A stretch of 64,000 nucleotides of DNA, taken from NCBI RefSeq assembly GCF_020535545.1, contig NZ_CP084752.1, forward strand, positions 2,631,501 through 2,695,500. Direction: 5' to 3'. How positions within the stretch are numbered: position 1 is the stretch's first letter; every line of letters begins with the position of its first letter. A program made the position numbers and the translations under genes. Of the stretch, positions 9,356-18,909 are shown piece by piece. The stretch comes from Roseateles sp. XES5. GTDB taxonomy: Bacteria > Pseudomonadota > Alphaproteobacteria > Rhizobiales > Rhizobiaceae. The notes beneath the pieces were generated by a model. That model did not search any database. It had not been told where the DNA came from and was given only the letters and a program-made list of their open reading frames with translations.

Positions 9356-12300
9356 TTACTCGGCGGCGAGCGGCGAGTGATGCACCACGCTGAACGGCTT
9401 GCGCTCGCCGTTCTTCCTCTCGAGCGTCTCGATGCGCTTTTCGAGGTCGCCGACGTCGCGGGCGGTGTCACTGGCAAGGCGGGTGAGGGCCTCCGGCTCC
9501 ATGGCCAGCAGCTCGTCGTCCTTCTTGCCGACGAAGCGGCCGAAGATCCAGGCGAGAAGGCGCGACAGGTCGTCCATGATCAGGAAGAACGACGGCACGA
9601 CGACCAGCGAGAGCACGGTCGAGACGATGATGCCGCCGATCACCGCGATGGCCATCGGCGAACGGAACGAGCCGCCTTCACCGACGCCGAGCGCCGAGGG
9701 CAGCATGCCGGCCGACATGGCGATGGAGGTCATGACGATGGGGCGGGCGCGCTTGCGGCCGGCCTCGATCATGGCTTCCACCCGGTTCATGCCGTGGTGC
9801 ATCATCTCGATGGCGAAGTCGACGAGCAGGATCGCATTCTTCGTCACGATACCCATCAGCATGAGAATGCCGATGAGGACGGGCATGGACAGCGCGTTCT
9901 GCGTCAGGATCAGGCCCGCCGCCACGCCGCCGATGGCGAGCGGAAGCGAGAGCAGGATGGTGAAGGGCTGGATCACGTCCTTGAAGAGCAGGATCAGCAC
10001 CATCAGCACCAGCAGCAGGCCGAGCAGCATGGCATTGCCGAAGGACTGCTGCATCTCGCCCTGGATCTCCGCATCGCCGCTTTCGGCGAACTGGACGGTC
10101 GGCGGCATGTCGATGCTGGCGGCGATCTCCTTGAAGCGCGCCGTCGCCGTATCGAGCGCCACGCCCTGCTGGAGGTCGGAGCCGATGGAGACGACGCGGT
10201 TGCGGTTGTGCCGCTTCACCGAGCTCGGGCCTTCCGAATAGTCGATATCGGCGACGGAGGAGAGCGGCACGAACTGGCCGCCGGCCGTCTGGATCTTCAG
10301 GTTGCGGATCGCGGCGAGATCGGCGCGGAAGCCGCGGTCGACCTGCACGCGGATCGGGATCAGCCGGTCGTCGAGCGAGACCTTGCTGAGCTGCGAGTCG
10401 ATGTCGCCGATGGTGGCGACGCGCACGACTTCCGAGATCTGCGCCGTGGTGATGCCGAGGCGGGCCATCTGATCGTCGCGCGGGCGGATCTGCAGTTCCG
10501 GCCGCGGCAGTGAGCCTTCCGAGCTGACATTGGCGAGCAGCGGATCGGCGCGCAGTTTTGCTTCCAGCACGGCGACGGTGTTGTTGAGGTCCGCCTCGTT
10601 GTTGGAAAGCAGGTTGAAGGCGAGGTCGCGTTCGCCGCGGTCGTTGAGCTTGATGATGCGCACGTCCGGGATCTTGTGCAGCGTCGCGAAGATTTCCTTC
10701 TCGATGTCCCACTGCGGGCGCAGGCGGCCCTTCGCCTCCATCTTCGGCAGATACTGGCCGATGACGGGGATGCGGCCGAGCACGTCGTTCACCAGCTTGT
10801 GGGCGAGCGAGTGTTCGAGCTTGTCGAGGATGACGGTCACGGAGGCGCGGCGCAGTTCCAGGTCGCCCTTCGGCGAGGAGCCGCCAAGCACGAAGACGCT
10901 TTCCACGCCGTCGATGTCCTTGACGCGCTCGAAGATCTGCGTGGTCGTGCGGTCGGTATCGGCGAGCATGGCGTCCGGCGGCAGCTCGACCGAGAGCACG
11001 ACGCGCGAGGCGTCTTCCGGCGGCAGGAAGCTGCCCGGCACCGTGAAGAGCAGCATGACGGAGGCGATGAGGAAGGCGAAGGCGCCAAGCAGCGTCGCAT
11101 AGCGGGCGTACCACTTGCCCGTCGTCTTGCTGACGAGCCAGGTGTAGCCGCGCATGAAGGCGCCTTCCTTCTCCTCGCCATGGCCGTCCGCATCGCCCGA
11201 GCGCATGAGATAGGCCGCCATGACGGGGGTGACGAGGCGCGCCACCACGAGCGAGAAGAACACCGCGACGGCGACGGTCAGGCCGAACTGGATGAAGTAC
11301 TGGCCTGGAATGCCCGGCATGAAGGAGACCGGTACGAAGACCGCGATGATGGTGAAGGTCGTTGCGATGACGGCGAGGCCGATTTCGTCTGCGGCCTCGA
11401 TGGCGGCGCGATAGGGCGTCTTGCCCATGCGGATGTGCCGCGCGATGTTCTCGATCTCCACGATGGCGTCGTCGACGAGGATGCCCGTCGCGAGCGTCAG
11501 CGCCAGGAAGGAGACGAGGTTCAGCGAGAAGCCCATCAGGTCCATGATGAAGAAGGTGGGGATCGCCGATAGCGGCAGCGCCACGGCGGAGATCAGCGTC
11601 GCCCGCCAGTTGCGCAGGAAGAGCAGAACGACGATGACGGCGAGCAGCGCGCCCTCCATCAGCGTGTGCAGCGCGGCTTCGTAGTTGCCGTAGGTGAAGT
11701 AGACGGCGTCGTCGACGAGCTGGATCGAGACGTCGGGATATTGCGTGCGCACTTGGTCGAGCGATTTGGCGACGGATTCGGCGACCGTCACTTCGCTGGC
11801 GCCCTTGGAGCGGAAGACCGCGAAGGTCACGACAGGGTTGCCGTTGAAGCGCGAGAAGGAGCGCGGCTCCTCATAGGTGTCGCTGATCTTGCCGAGCTCG
11901 GAAAGCCGCACGAAGCGGCCGTTCGGCAGGGCGATCATCGTGTTGGTGAGCTTTTCGACGGAGCGGGCGTCGCCCAGCGTGCGGATCGCCTGCTCGGCGC
12001 CGGCGATCTGGCCGCGGCCCGAGCCGACATCGGCGTTCATGCTGCGGATCTGGCGGTTCACGTCAGCCGCGGAAATGCCGAAGGATTCCAGCTTGTCCGG
12101 GTTGAGGTCGATGCGCACCTCGCGGTCGGCGCCGCCGAAGCGGTCGATCTTGCCGATGCCGGGACGGCCCTGCAGCGAGCGCTTGACCTTGTCGTCGACG
12201 AACCACGACAGCTCTTCCAGCGTCATGTTGGGCGAGGAGACCGCGAAGGTCTGGATCGCCTGTCCCTCGACGTCGATCTTCGTGACGACCGGCTCCTCGA

Positions 12301-12667
12301 CGGAGGCGGGTAGGTCGCTGCGGATGCGGTCGATGGCGTCCTTGACGTCCTGCAGCGCCTGGTTCGTCGGCTTTTCGATCTCGAAGAGCACGGATGTGAG
12401 CGAGCTGCCGTCGGTGACGGTCGACATGATGTCGTCGACGCCTTCGATGCCGGCGACCGCGTCCTCGATCTCCTTGGTGACCTGCACTTCGAGCTCGGCC
12501 GGCGCGGCCCCGCTCTGGGTCACGGAGACCGCGATGATCGGCACGTCGATATTGGGGAACCGCGTGATGGGCAGTGCAAAAAAGGATTGGATGCCGACAT
12601 ACATCAGCAGGAAAAACGCGAGCAGCGGCGCAATCGGATTGCGAATGGACCAAGCTGAAAAGTTCAT
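9356..12667 (-). CDS. RND (HAE1/AcrB-type) multidrug efflux transporter
   Basis: This 1103-residue inner-membrane proton-driven pump has the canonical N-terminus NPIAPLLAFFLLMYVGIQSF, two large periplasmic loops and twelve membrane segments. The proton-relay aspartate pair is visible in ATGILVDDAIVEIENI, and the second half repeats the pattern in MGIVTKNAILLVDFAIEMM. A 60-residue hydrophilic tail with a short coiled coil (DVGDLEKRIETLERK) extends beyond the usual end. It follows the adaptor gene in the same operon. No outer-membrane channel gene is nearby, so a shared TolC-like protein is probably used. Drug range cannot be read from sequence. Confidence 0.93.
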   Translation of the reverse strand: MNFSAWSIRNPIAPLLAFFLLMYVGIQSFFALPITRFPNIDVPIIAVSVTQSGAAPAELEVQVTKEIEDAVAGIEGVDDIMSTVTDGSSLTSVLFEIEKPTNQALQDVKDAIDRIRSDLPASVEEPVVTKIDVEGQAIQTFAVSSPNMTLEELSWFVDDKVKRSLQGRPGIGKIDRFGGADREVRIDLNPDKLESFGISAADVNRQIRSMNADVGSGRGQIAGAEQAIRTLGDARSVEKLTNTMIALPNGRFVRLSELGKISDTYEEPRSFSRFNGNPVVTFAVFRSKGASEVTVAESVAKSLDQVRTQYPDVSIQLVDDAVYFTYGNYEAALHTLMEGALLAVIVVLLFLRNWRATLISAVALPLSAIPTFFIMDLMGFSLNLVSFLALTLATGILVDDAIVEIENIARHIRMGKTPYRAAIEAADEIGLAVIATTFTIIAVFVPVSFMPGIPGQYFIQFGLTVAVAVFFSLVVARLVTPVMAAYLMRSGDADGHGEEKEGAFMRGYTWLVSKTTGKWYARYATLLGAFAFLIASVMLLFTVPGSFLPPEDASRVVLSVELPPDAMLADTDRTTTQIFERVKDIDGVESVFVLGGSSPKGDLELRRASVTVILDKLEHSLAHKLVNDVLGRIPVIGQYLPKMEAKGRLRPQWDIEKEIFATLHKIPDVRIIKLNDRGERDLAFNLLSNNEADLNNTVAVLEAKLRADPLLANVSSEGSLPRPELQIRPRDDQMARLGITTAQISEVVRVATIGDIDSQLSKVSLDDRLIPIRVQVDRGFRADLAAIRNLKIQTAGGQFVPLSSVADIDYSEGPSSVKRHNRNRVVSIGSDLQQGVALDTATARFKEIAASIDMPPTVQFAESGDAEIQGEMQQSFGNAMLLGLLLVLMVLILLFKDVIQPFTILLSLPLAIGGVAAGLILTQNALSMPVLIGILMLMGIVTKNAILLVDFAIEMMHHGMNRVEAMIEAGRKRARPIVMTSIAMSAGMLPSALGVGEGGSFRSPMAIAVIGGIIVSTVLSLVVVPSFFLIMDDLSRLLAWIFGRFVGKKDDELLAMEPEALTRLASDTARDVGDLEKRIETLERKNGERKPFSVVHHSPLAAE

Positions 12668-12763
12668 GTCCCCAAAGTCCTTGTTGAGAGACCAGACGGT
12701 GTCCGGGTCCCGGCTCCTCCCGGATCACCCGCATGCTGCCAGGCGCCCCAGCCCGGCCTGAGC

Positions 12764-12783
12764 GGCTCCGCCTGGGCGGAGCC
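12764..12783 (-). other. Intercistronic hairpin between adaptor and pump genes
   Basis: There is a perfect 9-bp inverted repeat GGCTCCGCC/GGCGGAGCC with a 2-base loop and no T run. It lies in the 120-base gap of the efflux operon and may tune the expression ratio of the two genes. Confidence 0.5.
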
Positions 12784-12789
12784 TCCACG

Positions 12790-13998
12790 TCATTTCACGG
12801 CCGAAGCCTGCTCGGCATGGACCGGGTTCACCCGGTCGCCGTCGCGGACATAGGCGCCGGCCTTGGCGACCACCTCGTCGCCGGCCGCAAGGCCGCTGAC
12901 GATCTCGATCACCTGGCCGTCCTGAATGCCGGTCTCGACCGGCACCAGCTTGACGATGCCGTTTTCCACCTTGCGGGCCACCGTCTTGCCCTCCGCGGTC
13001 GTGATGGCGGACAGCGGCAGGACGATGCCCTCGCGCTCCGCAACGACGATCTCGGCGCTGGCGAACATGCCGGCGCGGGCCTTGCCCGGTTCGTCGAAGC
13101 GGATGTAGACGCGGCCGAGGCGGCTTTGCGGATCGAGGGTCGGCTCGACGAGGCGAACCGTGCCCGTCAGCGTGGCCGCGCCGCCGGCAAGGGTGACGCT
13201 CACCTTCTGTTCCGGCACAAGCTTGAGCACCGCATCCTCGGCAACGTCGGCCTTCAATTCGATTTCGCCGTCGCGGATGACGGTGAAGAGCGGCGTGCTG
13301 GCGCCGCTGGCGATGGCGCCGATCTTCGCGGTGCGGGCGGAGACGATGCCGGCGACCGGCGATTTCACTTCGGTGCGGGCAAGCTTCAGGTCGACATCGT
13401 CGATCTGCGACTGAGCCACCTTGATATCGGCTTCGGACACGGCAATCGCCTGTTCGGCGGAGTTGACGCGGGCGAGCGCCGCATCGGCGGCGGCAATGGC
13501 CTGGTCGGCGGCGGCCTGCGACTGCGAACCCGACTTGACCAGCTTCTGCGCGCGATCGCGCGTGCGCACGGCCTCGTCGGCATTGGCCTTGGCTTCGACA
13601 AGCTGCGCCTTGATCTGCGCCAGCGCAGCCTCGGCCTTGGCGAGCGAGGCTTCGCTCTGGCTCTTCTGCAACAGCAGGGCATCGTCGTTCAGCGTGGCGA
13701 GCGTGCCGTTCGCTTCGACCTTGTCGCCGACATCGGCGGCGAGCGAGCGGATGGAGAGGCCTTCGACGAGCGGCGTGACATAGACCTCGTCGACGGCCTG
13801 TACGGTGCCGGTCGCGATCACCCGGTCCACGATGGCGCGGGATTCAGCGGGTGTGACGACGATGGCCGGAAGGTTTTGCGTCTGTTGCTGGCCAGCCGTA
13901 TCGCCCGTGGCCGCATCGGCGGCGAGAGCGGAAAACGGGACGACCGTCATCAAAGCGGCGGCGGAAAAAGAGAGAACTTTCCTGTGTCCAGAAGCCAT
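12790..13998 (-). CDS. Efflux RND transporter periplasmic adaptor (membrane fusion protein)
   Basis: This 402-residue adaptor links the inner-membrane pump to an outer-membrane channel. An N-terminal signal segment (SFSAAALMTVVPFSALAAD) is followed by a lipoyl half (VTPLVEGLSIRSLAADVGDKV), a coiled-coil hairpin of about 100 residues rich in Ala, Lys and Gln, the second lipoyl half (VKSPVAGIVSARTAKIGAI) and beta-barrel domains. The ATG at 13998 is preferred because GGGAAAG precedes it; an upstream ATG at 14022 has no ribosome site. It is the first gene of the efflux operon. Confidence 0.9.
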   Translation of the reverse strand: MASGHRKVLSFSAAALMTVVPFSALAADAATGDTAGQQQTQNLPAIVVTPAESRAIVDRVIATGTVQAVDEVYVTPLVEGLSIRSLAADVGDKVEANGTLATLNDDALLLQKSQSEASLAKAEAALAQIKAQLVEAKANADEAVRTRDRAQKLVKSGSQSQAAADQAIAAADAALARVNSAEQAIAVSEADIKVAQSQIDDVDLKLARTEVKSPVAGIVSARTAKIGAIASGASTPLFTVIRDGEIELKADVAEDAVLKLVPEQKVSVTLAGGAATLTGTVRLVEPTLDPQSRLGRVYIRFDEPGKARAGMFASAEIVVAEREGIVLPLSAITTAEGKTVARKVENGIVKLVPVETGIQDGQVIEIVSGLAAGDEVVAKAGAYVRDGDRVNPVHAEQASAVK

Positions 13999-14250
13999 AG
14001 GCCGAACTTTCCCAAAAAGCATGACTTTATGATCTTGGTCCGGGCGATGTTGTTTTTCTTCTGCCGGACTTTATTCCTGCCAGTTTGGGAAAATACGGGA
14101 AGGCTCCCCAGCCTCTCCTTGCTCCCACTGTGCGGTCTATGTAATCGGCGCCCGCGAACCTTACAAGGGGTAACGGAATGGTGCCTCATTATTTTAGGCG
14201 TTTGGCATTTCGATGGCAATCGCGGCGTGCTGTCGCAGGATTTGCCCTTT
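13999..14250. other. Gap upstream of the efflux operon, no gene seen
   Basis: This AT-richer gap should contain the promoter of the minus-strand efflux operon. I see no convincing open frame, RNA gene or clear palindromic operator, and no regulator gene for the pump lies beside it. Confidence 0.4.
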
Positions 14251-14289
14251 CCCAAAAACAAAACGTGCGGGGCAGGGCCCCGCACGTTT
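14251..14289 (-). terminator. Rho-independent terminator of the ABC transporter operon
   Basis: On the minus strand, a 12-bp stem (AACGTGCGGGGC with GCCCCGCACGTT) and 5-base loop run into TTGTTTTTGGG. It lies 20 bases after the binding-protein stop and is one of the strongest terminators in the window. Confidence 0.9.
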
Positions 14290-14308
14290 CCTGTTTTCGA
14301 AACGAAGA

Positions 14309-15301
14309 TTACTTGAGGGCTTCGTCCGTGACCTCGTGCGTCCAGGCGCCTTCCGGCTCCTTGGAGATGACCGGATCCGAACCGCCGGCGAGCAGCGAGG
14401 CGACGGTGCGCTTGTAGTCCGCCTCGTCGAGCGCGCCGTTGGAACCGGCCGTCAGCTTGGCGACCTCGCCCATCATGCGCTTCTGGTGCGCTTCGGTCTG
14501 CGCGCCGGTGCTGTCGTTCTCCAGAACGATCTCGGCGGCTTCGTCCGGATGCTCCTCGGCATATTTCCAGCCCTTCATGGAGGCGCGGACGAACTTGACC
14601 ATCTTCTCCTTGAAGGCGGGGTCTTTCAGCTTGTCCTCCAGCACGTAGAGGCCGTCTTCCAGCGTCGCCACGCCCTGGTCCTCGTATTTGAAGGTGACGA
14701 GGTCTTCCGGCTTGATACCTGCGTCGAGCACCTGACCGTATTCGTTGTAGGTCATGGTGGAGATGCAGGCGGCCTGCTTCTGGATCAGCGGGTCGACGTT
14801 GAAGCCCTGCTTCAGCACCGTCACGCCATCCGGCCCGCCCTCGGTCGGGATCTTCAGGTGGCTCATCCAGGAGAGGAACGGATATTCGTTGCCGAAGAAC
14901 CAGACGCCAAGCGTCTTGCCCTTGAAGTCTTCCGGCCCCTTGACGCCGGATTCCTTGAGACAGGTCAGCATCATGCCCGACGACTTGAAGGGCTGGGCGA
15001 TGTTGACGAGCGGCACGCCCTTTTCGCGCGTGGCAAGGGCGGAGGGCATCCAGTCGACGATGACGTCGGCGCCGCCGCCGGCGATCACCTGGGCGGGCGC
15101 GATGTCCGGGCCGCCCGGCTTGATCTCGACGTCGAGCCCTTCCTCTTCGTAGAAGCCCTTGTCCTTCGCGACGTAGTAACCGCCGAACTGCGCCTGGGTG
15201 ACCCATTTGAGCTGGAGCGTCACCTTGTCGGCGGCGCCGGCCTCGAATGCGGCGAGCGAAAAGGCGCTTGCCAGCAGCAGCGATGCAATCTTGGCTTTCA
15301 T
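14309..15301 (-). CDS. ABC transporter substrate-binding protein, NMT1/THI5 (pyrimidine-type) family
   Basis: This 330-residue periplasmic protein has a signal peptide ending FEAGAADK. The mature part begins VTLQLKWVTQAQFGGYYVAKD, the hallmark of the THI5/NMT1 group that binds thiamine-pyrimidine precursors and other pyrimidine-like compounds. GGGADVIVDWM and TLGVWFFGNEYPF are further family features. The start at 15301 is set by AGAGGGAA 6 bases before it and by the signal peptide. As it is clustered with dihydropyrimidinase, carbamoylase and a RutR-like regulator, uptake of a pyrimidine or hydantoin is likely. Confidence 0.88.
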   Translation of the reverse strand: MKAKIASLLLASAFSLAAFEAGAADKVTLQLKWVTQAQFGGYYVAKDKGFYEEEGLDVEIKPGGPDIAPAQVIAGGGADVIVDWMPSALATREKGVPLVNIAQPFKSSGMMLTCLKESGVKGPEDFKGKTLGVWFFGNEYPFLSWMSHLKIPTEGGPDGVTVLKQGFNVDPLIQKQAACISTMTYNEYGQVLDAGIKPEDLVTFKYEDQGVATLEDGLYVLEDKLKDPAFKEKMVKFVRASMKGWKYAEEHPDEAAEIVLENDSTGAQTEAHQKRMMGEVAKLTAGSNGALDEADYKRTVASLLAGGSDPVISKEPEGAWTHEVTDEALK

Positions 15302-15323
15302 GTCAGTTCCCTCTTTCTTCTTG

Positions 15324-16193
15324 TTACGCCTGTCCACCGCGGACAGACGGATGCCAGAACGTGACGACCCGCTCGATGAGCGCGACGATCCCGTAGAAGG
15401 CGGAGCCAGCCACCGCGGCGACCGCGATTTCGGCCCAGACCATGTCGACATTCATGCGACCCACTTCCGTGGAAATCCGGAAGCCCATGCCGACGATGGG
15501 GGTTCCGAAGAACTCGGCGACGATGGCGCCGATCAGCGCCAGCGTGGAATTGATCTTGAGGGCGTTGAAGATGAACGGCCAGGCGGCCGGCAGACGCAGC
15601 TTGACCAGCGTCTGGAACCAGTCGGCGGCATAGGTGCGCATCAGGTCGCGCTCCACGTGGCTCGTCGCGGCAAGGCCGGAAACGGTGTTCACCAGCATGG
15701 GGAAGAAGGTCATGATGACGACGACGGCGACCTTGGACTGCCAGTCGAAACCGAACCACATGACCATGATGGGCGCGATGCCGATGACCGGCAGGGCCGA
15801 GACGAAATTGCCGAGCGGCAGCAGCCCCTTCTGCAGGAAGGGCGAGCGGTCGATGAGAACGGCGACGACGAAGCCGAGGCCGCAGCCGAGCGCATAGCCC
15901 GTCAGCACGGATTTCAGGAAGGTCTGACGGAAGTCCGCCCAGAGCGTCGGGATGGAATTGATGAGCCGCGCCCAGATCATGCTCGGCGGCGGCAGCAGCA
16001 CGGAGGGGATGGCAAAACCCCGCACGATGCCTTCCCACAGCACGAGGATGGTGACGCCGAAGAGGAGCGGCACGGCAAGGCGTGCGGCGCGGTCGGCGGC
16101 GGGGTTTGCGAATTTCCGGCGCACCAGCCACTCGTTGAAGGCCCAGGCGGCAAGCCAGAAGACGACGGCCGAGATCAGGATCGAGAGGGTCAT
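15324..16193 (-). CDS. ABC transporter permease (SsuC/ThiX-like), first of a pair
   Basis: This 289-residue permease has six membrane segments and the binding-protein-dependent transport signature region in the second half (residues about 180-230, LMRTYAADWFQTLVKLRLPAA). That loop docks on the ATPase. The start overlaps the stop of the other permease by 4 bases (ATGA). Two different permeases imply a heterodimeric channel. Confidence 0.9.
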   Translation of the reverse strand: MTLSILISAVVFWLAAWAFNEWLVRRKFANPAADRAARLAVPLLFGVTILVLWEGIVRGFAIPSVLLPPPSMIWARLINSIPTLWADFRQTFLKSVLTGYALGCGLGFVVAVLIDRSPFLQKGLLPLGNFVSALPVIGIAPIMVMWFGFDWQSKVAVVVIMTFFPMLVNTVSGLAATSHVERDLMRTYAADWFQTLVKLRLPAAWPFIFNALKINSTLALIGAIVAEFFGTPIVGMGFRISTEVGRMNVDMVWAEIAVAAVAGSAFYGIVALIERVVTFWHPSVRGGQA

Positions 16194-17074
16194 GCCCGTG
16201 CCCCCATGCGCTTGAGGACGAGGCTATGGGCGAAGCCGACGATGATGACCAGCAATGCCGCCACCGCCGCCGCCATGAAGAGCGCTGCCCAGATCTGCAC
16301 CGTCTGGCCGTAATAGGAGCCGGCAAGCAGACGCGCGCCGAGGCCGGCGACCGCGCCGGTCGGCAGTTCGCCGACGATGGCGCCGACCAGCGAAATGGCG
16401 ATCGCCACCTTCAGCGAGGTGAAGAGATAGGGCATGGAGGCGGGCCAGCGCAGCTTCCAGAAAGTCTGCGCGGCCGAGGCGTGATAGGTGTGCATCAGGT
16501 CGAGCTGGATCTGCTCGGGGCTGCGCAGGCCCTTCACCATGCCGACGACGATGGGGAAGAACGACAGATAGGTCGAGATCAGCGCCTTCGGCATGAGTCC
16601 GGAAACGCCCACGGCATTCAGCACCACGATGATCATCGGCGCGATGGCGAGGATGGGGATTGTCTGGCTGGCGATGACCCAGGGCATCAGCGAGCGGTCC
16701 ATGGCGCGGTTGTGCACGATAGCGATGGCGAGCAGGATGCCGAGCACGGCGCCCATGGCGAAGCCGAGCAGCGTCGCCGATAGCGTGATCCAGGCGTGGT
16801 AGACGAGGGAGCGCTTGGAGGTGATCGCCTTGTTGACGGTGGTGTCCCAAAGTTCCGCGAAGACCTGGTGCGGGGCGGGCAGGACCGGCCGCTCCTGCGC
16901 CATGGTTTTCGGAAGCAGTTCCATGAAGCCGATGGTCGTGCCGGCGCGCGCGGCCGTGTCGCGCTCGAAGGGCGCGTTCAGCACGACGACGAAGACATAC
17001 CAGAGGGCGAGGAGGGCGAGGACGACGGTGCCGATCGGCAACAGGCGGTCCTTGAGGAAGCTTGTCTCGCCCAT
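16190..17074 (-). CDS. ABC transporter permease (SsuC/ThiX-like), second of a pair
   Basis: This 294-residue permease has an N-terminal membrane anchor, a hydrophilic stretch of about 50 residues and then the conserved six-segment core. The ATPase-coupling loop is around QLDLMHTYHASAAQTFWKLR. It is 3 bases downstream of the small EamA-like gene and overlaps the next permease, so one operon runs from 18206 down to 14309. Confidence 0.9.
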   Translation of the reverse strand: MGETSFLKDRLLPIGTVVLALLALWYVFVVVLNAPFERDTAARAGTTIGFMELLPKTMAQERPVLPAPHQVFAELWDTTVNKAITSKRSLVYHAWITLSATLLGFAMGAVLGILLAIAIVHNRAMDRSLMPWVIASQTIPILAIAPMIIVVLNAVGVSGLMPKALISTYLSFFPIVVGMVKGLRSPEQIQLDLMHTYHASAAQTFWKLRWPASMPYLFTSLKVAIAISLVGAIVGELPTGAVAGLGARLLAGSYYGQTVQIWAALFMAAAVAALLVIIVGFAHSLVLKRMGARA

Positions 17075-17077
17075 GGC

Positions 17078-17413
17078 TCAGCTCCGCGCCGGGGTGGGCA
17101 ACAGCATCAGGCCCATGGCAAGGATGCCGAGGCCGACGCCGGCAAGCTGCGTGCCGCTCAGCCGCTCGCCGAAGAACAGGAAGGCGATGACATTGATGAT
17201 GAGGAGCTGGGTGATGGCGGACAGCGAGATGGCAAGCCCGAGCCCACCCTCGCGCATCAGCTTCAGCATCATCAGGTTGCCGACAATGTAGAGCGCCAGC
17301 GAGAACAGCAGGTAAAGGATGTTCGTCGTGCCGATATAGACCCGCGAGGCCGTCGCCGCGCCGATGAAGACCGCCGTTGCACCGAAGAGCCAGAGCACGA
17401 AGGGGAGCTTCAT
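17078..17413 (-). CDS. Small EamA/SMR-like membrane transporter
   Basis: This is a 111-residue protein with four membrane segments (FVLWLFGATAVFIGA, ILYLLFSLALYIVGN, LAISLSAITQLLIINV, LAGVGLGILAMGLML) in the half-size drug/metabolite transporter layout. The ATG at 17413 overlaps the stop of the ATPase gene (TGATG) once the upstream frameshift is corrected, which supports both the start and the correction. Such a small transporter inside an ABC operon may export the product or help uptake; this is inference. Confidence 0.75.
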   Translation of the reverse strand: MKLPFVLWLFGATAVFIGAATASRVYIGTTNILYLLFSLALYIVGNLMMLKLMREGGLGLAISLSAITQLLIINVIAFLFFGERLSGTQLAGVGLGILAMGLMLLPTPARS

Positions 17414-18206
17414 CAGGCGTGCTCCTCGTAGCTGTGGCCGGCGCGCAGGCCTTCGCGGACGCGATGCGCGATCTCCAGGAATTCCGGCGTCTCGCGGATG
17501 TCGAGCGGGCGTTCCTTCGGCAGGGGGATTCGATGATGTCGGTGACACGGCCGGGGCGGGGGCTCATGACGACGATCTTCGTGGAAAGATAGACCGCCTC
17601 CGGGATCGAATGGGTGACGAAGCAGATCGTCTTGTTGGTTCGCGCCCAGAGCTTGAGGAGCTGTTCGTTGAGGTGATCGCGCACGATCTCGTCAAGCGCG
17701 CCGAAGGGTTCGTCCATCAGGAGCAGGTCGGCGTCGAAGGCGAGCGCGCGGGCGATGGAGGCGCGCTGCTGCATGCCGCCGGAAAGCTGCCAGGGATATT
17801 TCTTGCCGAAACCGGTGAGATTGACGAGGTCGAGCGTGCGCTCGATGCGCGCCTTCTGGTCCGCCGCCGAGTAGCCCATGATTTCGAGCGGCAGGGCGAT
17901 GTTCTTTTCGATGGTGCGCCAGGGATAGAGCGCGGCGGCCTGGAAGACATAGCCGTAGGCGCGGCGCTTGCGGGCCTCCTCGGGCGACAGGCCGTTGACG
18001 GTGATCGTGCCGGATGTCGGCTTTTCGAGATCGGCGATGACCCGCAGGAACGTCGTCTTGCCGCAGCCGGAAGGGCCGATGAAGGAGACGAAATCGCCCT
18101 TCTCGACGGAGAGGTTCACGCCGGTCAGCGCCGTGACGGGGCCATCGGCGGTCTGGAAGGTGAGGCCGAGATCTTTCGCGGAGACGACGGTATCGGATGA
18201 GGACAT
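17413..18206 (-). CDS. ABC transporter ATP-binding protein (SsuB/TauB-like), frameshift near the 3' end
   Basis: This is the ATPase of the pyrimidine-type importer. Walker A is GPSGCGKTT, the signature is LSGGMQQRASIARAL, Walker B is LLLMDEPFGALD and the H-loop is CFVTHSIPEAVYLS. At 17523-17527 a run of five G (C on the coding strand) breaks the frame. As given, translation continues out of frame into the permease genes. Adding one C restores the usual tail (SPLPKERPLDIRE, then a stop at 17413) for 264 residues. All catalytic parts lie before the break. Start 18206 is likely, with an alternative ATG 9 bases upstream. Confidence 0.88.
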
Positions 18207-18340
18207 GCGGGTCATCTTTCGGCGCCCTTCGCGGCGCGGTTTGCGGCAGACTGCATGTCCCTTTCCGGCATTGCAATCGGCATTGTCTGGCGTATCACTT
18301 TGCGCACGGAATTCTCACGCTGGAACCGGGGGACGAGACG

Positions 18341-18754
18341 ATGGCGGTGGAGACGAAGGCCGAATGCCGGGTGGTGCGTCCCGGCGGCACCTACGATGGA
18401 AAGCAGGGCTTCAGCTATTTCGAGGGTATCGCCCGCGAGACGGTGGGGGCGTCGGGCATCTGCATGCATCTGCTGACGATCCCGCCGGGCGGCCGGGCCA
18501 AGGCGCATATGCACGAACGGCACGAGACGGCGATCTACATGCTCTCCGGCGAAGCGCATACCTGGTACGGCGAGCGGCTGGAGAACCATGTGATCGTCAA
18601 GGCGGGAGAGATGTTCTACATCCCCGCCGGCGTGCCGCATCTGCCCGCCAATCTCTCCAGCGAGCCGGCCTCGGCCGTCATCGCCCGGACAGATCCCCAC
18701 GAGCAGGAGAGCGTGGTGCTTCTGCCGCATCTCGAGGCGCTGGTTGCGGTTTAG
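18341..18754 (+). CDS. Cupin-domain protein
   Basis: This 137-residue single-domain cupin carries both metal motifs. Motif 1 is GGRAKAHMHERHETA (HxH then Glu after three residues). Motif 2 is GEMFYIPAGVPHLPAN, an exact G(X)5PXG(X)2H(X)3N. A metal (Fe, Mn or Ni) is therefore expected. The reaction is unknown. It is transcribed away from the importer operon over a 135-base gap, next to pyrimidine genes, so a link to that pathway is possible. GGGGGA lies 8 bases before the ATG. Confidence 0.85.
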   Translation: MAVETKAECRVVRPGGTYDGKQGFSYFEGIARETVGASGICMHLLTIPPGGRAKAHMHERHETAIYMLSGEAHTWYGERLENHVIVKAGEMFYIPAGVPHLPANLSSEPASAVIARTDPHEQESVVLLPHLEALVAV

Positions 18755-18767
18755 GACGCGAAGCTCT

Positions 18768-18825
18768 CTGCCCCTCATCCCGCTGCCGCGCCGTTCTTTC
18801 TGCCGCCGGGGAGAAAGCAAGGCGG
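18768..18825. repeat. Degenerate copy of a rhizobial extragenic repeat
   Basis: CTGCCCCTCATCC followed by CTGCCG and GGGGAGAAAG resembles the start and centre of the better copy at 30640-30765 read on its other strand. Both lie between genes. The match is partial, so this is a decayed copy at best. Confidence 0.45.
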
Positions 18826-18909
18826 GGGTGCTTTTCGTGCCCCATGCGGGTGGCCCGCCTCGGAGAGCGTCGGATCCGGCCGGACAGAGGGGAAGCCTTG
18901 CGCCTGCGA

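Noticed and set aside
16224..18215. A 663-codon frame that looks like an ATPase fused to a long new domain
   Set aside because: The extra part is an out-of-frame reading of the small transporter and permease genes, caused by the one-base loss at 17523-17527.
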